From Clostridia bacterium (GTDB lineage: Bacteria > Bacillota > Clostridia > Lachnospirales > Lachnospiraceae), in assembly GCA_029101305.1 (NCBI GenBank), contig JAQXQS010000185.1:1-35222 (forward strand): DNA of 35,222 nucleotides. Reading direction: 5' to 3'. A program made the translations under genes and the position numbers. The notes beneath the pieces were generated by a model. That model made no database searches. It worked only from the letters and a program-made list of their open reading frames with translations, and was not told where the DNA came from. The number at the start of each line of letters is the position of its first letter. Position 1 is the first letter of the stretch. Shown here one piece after another: positions 7,831 through 17,300 of the stretch.

Positions 7831-9555
7831 TCACTCTTCTTCTGCGCTCTTCACATCCCCGGTCTCATAAATAACACGCTGCACTTCTTCCGCAGTGGTA
7901 ATTCCCTCTTCCACCAGCTGGATGGCGTTTTCCCGCAAAGTCTTAAAATCGCTGTGGTCGCTTGCCAGCTCTTTCTCAATAGCCGGGCGGCCGGCCTGCT
8001 GGGAAATCAGCGGGCGGATTTCCGGAGTGATCTCCAATATCTCAAATACACCGATTCGTCCACGATAACCGGTATTAAAGCAGTCTGCGCATCCTTCGCC
8101 ACGGTAAAAAATGTGCTTATGGCCAGTATCCATCCCCAGACGGCGCACTTCCTCATCAGATGCCTCATAGCTCTTTTTGCATTTCGGGCAGATACGACGG
8201 ACAAGTCGCTGGGAAATAACGGCACGAAGAGCAGTTGCGATCAGATACGGCTCTACGCCAATATCCTCCAGACGCTCAATGGTTCCCACCGCATCATTGG
8301 TATGGATAGTGGAAAGCACAACATGTCCTGTGATGGCGGCACGCATACTGATCTGGGCGGTCTCACCGTCTCGGATCTCTCCTACTGCAATGATATCCGG
8401 GTCCTGACGGAGAATGGCACGAAGTCCATTGGCAAAATCCATACCGGTTTTCTCGTTGATCTGTACCTGGTTTACACCGTCAATATTATACTCAACCGGA
8501 TCCTCCAGGGTTACTACATTGACTTCCTCTGTATTTAACTGGGAAATCATGGTGTTCATAGTGGAAGATTTACCACTTCCGGTAGGTCCTGCGATCAGGA
8601 TAACACCACTGTTACAATGAATGGCGCGCTGGTATTTCTTCAGATTATCTCCCATAAGACCAATGGAATCCGGGGTAAGATATCCGGCTCTTTTGTCCAG
8701 AAGACGGGCAACGATTTTCTCTCCATAAACAGTAGGCAGGGAGTTTACACGAAGGTCAAACTCACGCTTTTTATTCTTTACATTGAAACGTCCATCCTGT
8801 GGAATACGTCGTTCTGCGATATCCATTCCACTCATGATCTTCAGACGGGAAATAACAGAGTTCTGCAGGTTCTTCGGAATGGTAAGGATTTTACGGAGCA
8901 CACCGTCGATACGCATACGCACCTGAAGCTCTTTTTCCTTTGGCTCAATGTGAATATCACTGGCACGTTCTAGAATGGCACGCTCGATAATGGAGTTTAC
9001 CAGACGGATAGTCGGGGCATCGTTGATATTATCATTAAGGATGTTTCCTGAGAACTGGGTTTCCTCTGTATCCTTCTCTTCTGTGGGTGCCTCACGCTTC
9101 ATGGCCTCAATGGCTCTGGCAGCACCCTCATTTCCGTAGAGTACCAGGATGGCATGCTCTACACCCGCGGCAGTGGCGATCATCGGAATGATTTTCTTAC
9201 GAACCGCCTTCTTCACTTCCTCGATCGCGTAGAAGTTCATCGGGTCACTCATAGCCAGATACAGCTCATCCTTCTCGATGCGCACCGGCACTACCTGGAA
9301 CTGTTTCGCAATATTTTTCGGAACCGCCTGCGCCAGTGAAATAGGAATGGTTGTCTTCGAAAGATCTATGTATTCAATACCCAGCTGAAGACGAAGGGCT
9401 TCGATCAGCTCCGCCTCTGTGATGATCCCAGCAGAAATCAGAGCTGCACCAAGTCGCTCCTTGGTCTGTTTCTGCCGCTGTAAGCCCATATCCAGTTCTT
9501 CCGGGGTAATGGTACCTGCCGCGATCAGCAGGTCACCAAGACGTTTGTATGCCAT
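7831..9555 (-). CDS. pilB: Pilus extension ATPase PilB with MshEN domain
   Basis: A 574-residue ATPase driving pilus assembly. The N-terminus has two copies of the MshEN c-di-GMP-binding motif: residues 5-28 begin RLGDLLIAAG, and residues 34-57 begin RLGAALISAG, with the spaced Leu and final Gln conserved. The motor domain has Walker A GPTGSGKSS (about 322-330), the Asp box VTLEDPVEYN, Walker B IIAVGEIRD and the His box LSTIHTNDA. A CxxC pair at about 457-460 (CPKC) and another at about 489-492 (CADC) form the zinc knuckle typical of PilB. A strong AGGAG site precedes the ATG. The MshEN motifs suggest c-di-GMP activates pilus extension, as shown for MshE and proposed for clostridial PilB. Confidence 0.97.
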   Translation of the reverse strand: MAYKRLGDLLIAAGTITPEELDMGLQRQKQTKERLGAALISAGIITEAELIEALRLQLGIEYIDLSKTTIPISLAQAVPKNIAKQFQVVPVRIEKDELYLAMSDPMNFYAIEEVKKAVRKKIIPMIATAAGVEHAILVLYGNEGAARAIEAMKREAPTEEKDTEETQFSGNILNDNINDAPTIRLVNSIIERAILERASDIHIEPKEKELQVRMRIDGVLRKILTIPKNLQNSVISRLKIMSGMDIAERRIPQDGRFNVKNKKREFDLRVNSLPTVYGEKIVARLLDKRAGYLTPDSIGLMGDNLKKYQRAIHCNSGVILIAGPTGSGKSSTMNTMISQLNTEEVNVVTLEDPVEYNIDGVNQVQINEKTGMDFANGLRAILRQDPDIIAVGEIRDGETAQISMRAAITGHVVLSTIHTNDAVGTIERLEDIGVEPYLIATALRAVISQRLVRRICPKCKKSYEASDEEVRRLGMDTGHKHIFYRGEGCADCFNTGYRGRIGVFEILEITPEIRPLISQQAGRPAIEKELASDHSDFKTLRENAIQLVEEGITTAEEVQRVIYETGDVKSAEEE

Positions 9556-9606
9556 TGGGGTCTCTCCTTTGTGTTGTAAAATGTTGATTCTTTATATTAT
9601 TATAGA

Positions 9607-10206
9607 TTACTTCGTTATCTTAATCTTGTTTACCGGAAGTACATCAAATGCATTGGTAACAAGTAATTTTCCATTTTTATCACTAATATTTAATACTACA
9701 TGAAACACATTATTTGATTCATCATATGTTATGTTCCCCGCCTCAGCCTTCAGATCATAGGAACTATAGCTTGCAGAAGAAATCAGCTTCTGCCAGATTA
9801 TTGCATTGGTAGTTTTATCGGTTACCTGTATGGCCAATTCGCCACCATCTGTACCTGATATCACGTTTCCATTTTCATCCAATGCGCAAAAACCGCTTTT
9901 TGTCTGTCCATAAACTACACTGAAATAAGCCGTTAAACGATTGCTTCCGTCCAAAGCTGCACTGGTAGCATATCGAAGTTCTGTTTCTATGGAATTCGTC
10001 AATGTAGAGCAAAGCTGCTTGGCATGAGAACGGGATAATGTCTCATTGTACATTCGTGTTGCAAAAGCAATTCCCTGTGCCATTACTTGACTTGCCAGCA
10101 GCAAAATAATTGTAGCCGCCAGCAATTCCCCCAGGGAAAAGCCTCGTCTTTCTGACAGCTTACCACGTATTCTGTTTATTATTCGTTTTTTCGCTGTGTG
10201 TTTCAT
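9607..10206 (-). CDS. Minor prepilin-like protein (PilW/GspJ type position)
   Basis: A 199-residue prepilin. A long basic leader of 22 residues ends in ERRG, then mature FSLGELLAATIILLLASQVM with Glu5 and a hydrophobic helix. The soluble part (about 60-199) has beta-rich patterns such as YFSVVYGQ and FHVVLNIS, and only two cysteines. A good AGGAG site precedes the ATG. It is the gene before pilB and one of four successive prepilin-like genes. By position and size it resembles the GspJ/PilW-type minor pilins that prime assembly with GspH/I/K-like partners, but I cannot assign it to one subfamily. Confidence 0.85.
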   Translation of the reverse strand: MKHTAKKRIINRIRGKLSERRGFSLGELLAATIILLLASQVMAQGIAFATRMYNETLSRSHAKQLCSTLTNSIETELRYATSAALDGSNRLTAYFSVVYGQTKSGFCALDENGNVISGTDGGELAIQVTDKTTNAIIWQKLISSASYSSYDLKAEAGNITYDESNNVFHVVLNISDKNGKLLVTNAFDVLPVNKIKITK

Positions 10207-10287
10207 TGCTTTTCTCCTGTGGAAATCATAAGACTGAAAGCCTAAAATTTTGCAAATTAATTTACTTCATAGTAAAAGTTACATAAA

Positions 10288-10599
10288 TTATTGTACTTCA
10301 TAATATTTATAGCCATTTTCTGTTTCGTGAAAGTTTACTGAAATCGAAATTTCTGCAGCCGTGCCTGCTTTTGAGCCGTCTGTGATTGTCACATTATCAT
10401 GCGTTACAGTTTCACTTTCTGTAGAAAATGAGGTATCAGTATTATCAGCTTTTTTATTGACTCTTGCAGATGTAACTACCGCTCCCGCCAGCATTAGAAC
10501 TGCCAGTGAAAGTATAATCATGGTAACTAATGTTTCTGCAATCGTCTCTCCAGATGTACTATTTATTTTTTTTCGAAAAATCTTTATTCTATTTCTCAT
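10288..10599 (-). CDS. Small minor prepilin
   Basis: A 103-residue prepilin. The leader of 17 residues ends in STSG, followed by mature ETIAETLVTMIILSLAVLML: Glu5 is present, but the first mature residue is Glu rather than Phe or Met. After the helix only about 55 residues remain, Thr/Ser-rich, with a short beta segment (ISVNFHETENGYKYYEVQ). Its ATG overlaps the stop of the upstream prepilin (ATGA), and GGAGG lies seven bases before it, so the two are translationally coupled. It resembles GspI/PilV-type small minor pilins in layout; the subfamily is not certain. Confidence 0.8.
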   Translation of the reverse strand: MRNRIKIFRKKINSTSGETIAETLVTMIILSLAVLMLAGAVVTSARVNKKADNTDTSFSTESETVTHDNVTITDGSKAGTAAEISISVNFHETENGYKYYEVQ

Positions 10600-11327
10600 G
10601 TGCCAGCCTCCGAAGTACGCTCCTGATCTCCGTAAATAAAATCGGTTGCCGTCCAGGTATATGTTTTATTAACAGTTGTAGTAGTAGTTCCTTTATTGGG
10701 GTCATTTATTGTATCAAACTTCTCATTTACTGCACCCGTCAGATATACCACAATCTGACAGTCATCTGCAGTTGCCCCTGTTGACAGCTTTATAGTAATA
10801 TCATATCCATTTCCGCTTTTTGCCTCTTGGATAATACAATTCGCAGTCACCGGCACAAAAGTTTGTCTGAGCTCTGTCCCCTCTGCCGTTGGTACAGAAA
10901 TATTATACGTTCGCTTTAATGTATTAGAAGATACTGAACTACGTTCTGCAAAGGTCTGAACATAATCCTGAAGAGATTGGGCAAACTCTGTCGAGATTGA
11001 TGTATTTTTCGGATTACTTTTCCAGCGTTCAGCTTCAGGTGTATCCTGTTCTACCATGCCTCCTGTTCCCTGTACTCTTATAACAGTGCTTCGATAATAT
11101 GTTATACTTGTATTTACAATTTCATCCCGCAACAGCTTTGCTGCACTGGAGCAGGTCAGATAATTCTGTTCTACCTTCTTATCGGATTCCACCCGTTTTA
11201 CAGTGGTAACAGAAGCACTCAGCATTACCGCGCTAAGAATAGACGCAACCATAAAAAGTAACAATCCAAAAAATATGGAGGTACCCCGATTTGACTTCAG
11301 TTTTTTCTCGATTCTAATTCTGAGCAT
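10596..11327 (-). CDS. GspK/PilX-like minor prepilin without Glu5
   Basis: About 243 residues. A frame open to 11420 would overlap the giant prepilin gene, but AGGAGGTG lies seven bases before the ATG at 11325-11327, which I take as the start (MLRIRIEKKLKSNRG). After Gly15 comes TSIFFGLLLFMVASILSAVM. The fifth mature residue is Phe instead of Glu, a hallmark of the GspK/PilX class that caps the pilus tip and needs no Glu5 because no subunit sits above it. The soluble domain is about 200 residues, with Thr-rich stretches near the end (KGTTTTTVNKTYTW). It is placed directly after the giant prepilin, suggesting the two act together at the tip (inference). Confidence 0.82.
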   Translation of the reverse strand: MLRIRIEKKLKSNRGTSIFFGLLLFMVASILSAVMLSASVTTVKRVESDKKVEQNYLTCSSAAKLLRDEIVNTSITYYRSTVIRVQGTGGMVEQDTPEAERWKSNPKNTSISTEFAQSLQDYVQTFAERSSVSSNTLKRTYNISVPTAEGTELRQTFVPVTANCIIQEAKSGNGYDITIKLSTGATADDCQIVVYLTGAVNEKFDTINDPNKGTTTTTVNKTYTWTATDFIYGDQERTSEAGT

Positions 11328-11382
11328 TTCAAAGCACCTCCTTTCTGTTACAATTTGTCTTTTTCCCGTGCAGAACAGCGCG

Positions 11383-14300
11383 TCAGCCTTCCCATCCAGC
11401 AAGATCATCTGAGAATCCATCTGCTTCCTGATTTGGAATCATATCCACTCCCTCATTATTCTGGTCTTCCTGATTATTGCTTTCTTCTGAAGTAAATCCA
11501 GAATCCTCAGTCGGCGTATCTGATGAAATAATCTGATTCGTTTCATCTGTTCCATTTGTTGCAGCTATTTTCGTCTGTGCCGTAAAGATGCAAAATGCAC
11601 TGTAATCCTTATTATCTTTTCCTTTTGCATTTACTGTAAGCCGGTAGGTTCCAGGAGCAGATACTGCCACCGTAACATTATACCCATCTGTGACTTTCTC
11701 AATAGCAACAACGCTTGCTCCCACATCGGATGCCGCCTGAGCCACAACTTCATCTTCTGTAGCATTCTGCTGGGAAACCTCGTTTGTTACCGTAAAGTCA
11801 GATAATGCCAATGTTTCTGCAAGGCATCCTGTTGCATCCTCTAAAAAGAATGTAGCCTTTACAGGATTCGTAGCTGTCGTTGTTGCATTTAACACTACAG
11901 ACTCGTTTGCGTTATTCCAACGAATTTCCGCCTCATTCTTAGTCGTTACTTCTACCCAGGCAATTCCACTGTAATCAACATTATTATAAGTATAAGTTCC
12001 GGTAACCGTCAAGGTTACAGGCGCATCCAAAGTTCCATAACATTGTACACTAAATCTGCCTCCGGATACTGCAGTACATCCAATTATATCCGGATCATCC
12101 GATGTGATCGTCCACGTCATCCTGGAAGCAAGATCCTTTCCTGTAGTCTGCGCAGTTCCCGCAGCCACTTCTTCTGCTTCATTATCTGTTACAATGTCTA
12201 CATAAGAATTTTCATCTATCGCTTCGTCATCACTTCCAGCTACCCATCCATCGTTTCCGGCGGATTGGACTTCTGTAACATCCTCGCCATCTAATATCGG
12301 AGAAGAAGCAGCATTCGCATGCACCTTAACCGCAGCGGTTTCCCCTGTATTCATTTCCAGCTTTTCCGGGTCCGTTGATACACTAAGATCTGCACTTACA
12401 CTAAGATTGAAAGAAGCACGGTATTCATTCCCATTCACATCTTTGGCTGTAACAGTGATAATGGTTGCTCCCGTTCTCAAAGCCCGAACCGTAGCAATAT
12501 AACACTTATTTACTTCATCATAACGAATGTCCCTGACTTCTGCAATCAGATCTTCCCCAGTTAATTCAACAGTACCAGGTTCTTCTGTCTGCTGGGCACT
12601 TTCTGTGGAAGCTCCCACTTGCGAAACATCCGAATCACTTCCACTTGAAAAGCCCTCCGAATCACCAATCTCACTGTCTCCATCTGAAAATGTGGCTATA
12701 TTCGCTTCCCCATCTTCTCCAGCAAATGAAGCCACTGCTGTATTGGTATCATCTTCTCCATTGCTATAACTGATGGTAAACTGATTATATCCTGGTGCCA
12801 AAACAGGTACCGGATCCAAAAGCCGGAATTCTTTTTCGGCCCACACCGTTTCTGTCTGCGCAGTGGTATCTTCTACTTGTAAATCTTCAAAAATATCCAT
12901 AGTTGCGCGGTTCTCTTCCCAGTATATACCTTCCAGCGGCCATTCACCATAATGAATATTAATATTGCCGTTCTGTTTCAAAATTGTGGGGAAAGGATAG
13001 TTCTCTCCATCCAATTCACCATGATTGCCAGGGAAAGTATATTTACCATCAACATCCTGGCCATTTTCAGAGGTCGTAACGGTAGAGAATTTATTTTCCT
13101 CTACCTGATTTTCATTTAACAACTCTACTAATGTTTTTCCGTTTATTTTTTCTATGCCGGCCAGTTGTTTCCAAGTAATAGGTTTCGCATCACTGTCTAT
13201 ATTCGTCCATTCTCTATATACATTCTGTTTTAAATCAGAATTCCAGAATGTTCCAGTATATTCTGGGCTATGGTCTTTAACCTGGAATTCTTTTGTTTTA
13301 GGAATATTATTGCCATAATAATAACAATTTCTCACGAGAACCTTTACATGATAATTGCTTTGATTTTCAAACGGTGTTTCTCCATTACTGCCAATTGGTT
13401 CTATTGACTTGATTCTGTTAATTTCCTCATTTTTGGACGGCATTTTTATATATTTATAACAATTTGTAATTTCGGTTTTATTTGTTTCACATTTTTTTCC
13501 ATTTTCAGCCCTATAAGCCGTTGTATCTTTAGAAGAATTTGTCCATCCTGTAACACCTAACACTGTCTTTCCAAGAAGCTTCAGGAAGTTTCCACTTCTC
13601 ATGCAAATTCCACCGGTAATACCGCCGAGAAATAATTTCGAGCCATAAGGATACTGTGCATTTTCCAGGCATCGCGGCGTAATTGATATCTCACCGCCAG
13701 TATAGCAATCACTTATTTTTCCACGCATACTGCCAACCAGACCACCGGTTCGCACAGATACACCATCGGTTTTTATTCCCTTCCCATTGGTATATTTCGT
13801 ATTTAATATAATATTATTAACTGCTGTACATTTCTTCAAATCCATTGTACTCATGCCAAACATTCCACCAATACATGCATCTCCCCATGCACTTTTTGTG
13901 CTGTTATCCTGAATATTATAGCCTGATACCGTACAATTCGTTATGTATACAGAGCCTGACTCTTTTTCCTGTCCTACAGCTGCAAGGCCACATAATCCTC
14001 CCATTACATACCAGGTTTTAGCATCTGATGTTCGTTGAATATAATTTCCATTGTCCGAATATAAAACAACGTTTTCAACATTTGCACCTATAATACAGCC
14101 AAACAACCCTACAGCTGTATTTCCACTGTTTATTTCTATATTTTTAATAGAATAAGTATTTCCATTGTATGCGCCACTAAAAAATGCCATATATGCATCT
14201 GCCCTTGCAGCCGCATTTCCATCAGCAGATCCATTTGCATCAAACAGAGAACCAATCGGATAAAAAAGCTCTGTAGTCTCATTTGGCTTCATATTTGCAT

Positions 14301-17300
14301 CCACATCATGTGTCTGATTCCAGAAATAATTGGCAGATCCAATTTGGTCTCCCCTAGTCTCAGCTGTATACATATACCCCAAGTATGTATATCCTTCAAC
14401 GATATTTGTATTATTACTGGTTATATCCGTAATAGCATTCTTAGTACTGCAATTCCAATTCAAATACTCCAACTGGTCATCTGAACGGATTTCATATTTA
14501 CATTCTGCTGTTCCAGGCATTGGATATGCACTTTCCGCCTGTGTGGCAATTCCATTTTCTGTCAGGCTTAAGCTCTTCGGCATACCATTATCGCTGCTGG
14601 TTCCATACTGCATTGCATTGGCAAAGAATGGATTAAACGTAAATGTATACTTCAATCCCTGGTATAAGAATGTCCATTCACCATTTGCAACAGATCTTTC
14701 ATTCGCAACCATGCGCATATAATCATCAGAGTCAGCAGTTCCGATTGCCGGTTTGGTGGTATATGCAACCACTGTAAAGCCATCCAGACGGCTGCTCAAA
14801 GCCTGGGAAGCCTCACTATTCCAGTTGCCAGTCTGGAAGTCCTTCGTTTCGGTTATTTTCGGAACATTTGCTCCTTCACTGGTATCTGCACTCCAATCCT
14901 CTCCATCTATACTTGCATAATAATAGCCATAGCCATATTCCGTAATAACACCGCCATCATCATGCTGCCTGCACAGAGTGCTTCCACTGATCATCTCTAA
15001 CGCATCGTCATTTCCTTTATAACCTTTATAAGAGAAATGATATCCATCGTTAGAGCCCCCCTGTTCAAGTTCCCAATAGACAATGCCAATTGCACCAAGA
15101 TTTTCTTTTATTTCCCAGTTTCCATAGTGACGTGCATTTCCTTCTTTGTCTGTAATAACAGTTTTAAATGGATAACTTAAATTGCTGTCACTGCCGGTTG
15201 CACTGTGACAGCGGGAATCATTTTCGCTATTTACTTCCATGTCTTTATAGCTCTTCTTCGTGCCACCGCCATTTTCATTATCAAAGGCATATAATTCACC
15301 TATATAACGGAATGTACCACCACTAAGATAACTGCAATCTGATACATTTCCACGAGGGGAAAATCCATAAGATGTAGTATTAGCTCCAGACGCAGTCAAC
15401 GCAACTGTGCAGTAGTCCCCCCCTAAATATCCGGCATTTCTGGAAGCAAAGCCACTGATTACCGTCTTTCCACCTTTTGCATTTTCAATCATAATATGAC
15501 CGATTGCATAGCTGTTCCGGATTCTTCCTCCCGAAGCATTTTCGCCGGCAAAACCGGCAAGATATGCATTTCCATAAAGAATCTCTGCATTAATCAGAGG
15601 AGTATCCGCTTCACAATTGAGAATGGTTCCGCTATTGCTTCCTGTCAGGCCGCCAAAATAGAAGGTTCCATTGCTTCGCACAAATACTTTTTTCGTTGTA
15701 TTCATGGTATAACCACTGACTGCGCAGTTCTGGATTCTTCCACTGTTGACTCCCACCAGTGCTCCCATATAGATTGTTTTGTTTGTTCCAATGGTTCCCT
15801 GATATTCCAGATATGGATTAGAGCCGCCTTCTTCATAATCAGAAACAAGAAAAACATTCTGCACAAGTCTACGGTTCTCTCCAATAAATCCTACTGTTGT
15901 TGCCGATGTAGAGAAACTGATTCCGCGAATTTCATAACAGTTTCCATTATATGCAGCTGTAAATGGAGTAATATTTTTGTTTCTTACTCCGATAGGTTCC
16001 TGTACCTGTACCAGATTGACTCCTGCATATTTATTCCAGGAATAGTCTCTGTAATCAATATTTGTTTCCTGAAAAAATGTGCTGTTTTTCACTTTTTCCG
16101 CATAATCAGGATAGTAAAGGCTTAAATGATATAGTTGTCTGGCTGTACGAATGCTGATATTCGTTGGAACAGCTGGTGCCTCAGTGGCATTTACAGCAGT
16201 TTTGGCAAAATGCGGATTATAGTAAAATACGCTTCCTGAAATTTCCTCTGCACTTTCGTCTGTGTCCGCAACGCCTACAGCACCTTCCCCTTGAATTACC
16301 AATTTCTGATAATAGGTATCTGGGATTGCCTGTGCATTTACAATTTCAGAGGAAAGTGGATATACATAATAAGTTTTTTCTTCACTTTCGCTATTTACTG
16401 TTACAGAATATCTGATTGCATCATCCGCTGTACTAATTTCACCTTTTTCTAATGTATCTTTATCTTTTGTTTCATAAAAAATCGTAATTTTATCTGACGG
16501 AATTTCCGCCCCTGCCTCATATGCAACTCCATATCCATCTCCAATAATGGTCTTATCATCTGATAACGTAGAGGGCATATTACCGCCAAACACACCATAA
16601 GATACATTCTCACCTTCCCGATAGATTTCATAATAAACCAGACTTCCAGACTCAAATGTAGCTTCCCAGTCTCCGTAATGTGCAATGTCCTTCAGTGCCG
16701 GGTATGAGTATCCCGTTAGGCCCTGGTTTTTCAGATTATAGGCATTGGTAGAAACAGCAGTACTGGTAAAGGCTTCTCCCAGCTTTGCAGCCATAGCAGT
16801 ACGGTTACTCAACGTTTTGTAGTCTACTTTTGTTCCTCTTCCAGAATTTTCCCCGAATTCACCCGGTGCTTTCATATAGTCTGTTCCACCATTCAGAAAG
16901 TAGCTGTTCCTTGCGGTTCCAGAAGCAAGAGATGCAATCTCTGCATTTCCTGACTGTGAAGTATTGGAAACGGTATTCCATTTAACCGCTGAATAGCAGT
17001 TTACCATATCTGTCCCCGTTGCTCTCCCTACCGCAACAAGTCCTCCGCCATTTTCCAAAGGAGTCTGATAGCCTACAGTATAGCAGGAATTGAGATTGAT
17101 ACTGATTTCACTTTCGGAAGCTGCTATAACTCCGCCTGTGACAGCTCCGGTCAGGTAAGAATCTGTATATGAATTTGTAACTGTAACTGTTGCTTTACTA
17201 TTGTTGTCAGGCACTCCAGTCCTTCCAATCATTCCGCCAACCTGCGTTGCATCCGTAGCCCCCATGACAGTCGAAGCAAAACATTTGTCAATTGTTACAT

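Noticed and set aside
10596-11420. Longer form of the GspK/PilX-like prepilin starting at 11420
   Set aside because: It would overlap the giant gene and bury the leader; the internal ATG at 11325-11327 has a near-perfect ribosome site and gives a normal prepilin leader.
11383-11500. Sortase anchor at the end of the giant protein
   Set aside because: The C-terminus is acidic (EADGFSDDLAGWEG) with no LPXTG-type motif, hydrophobic segment or basic tail.
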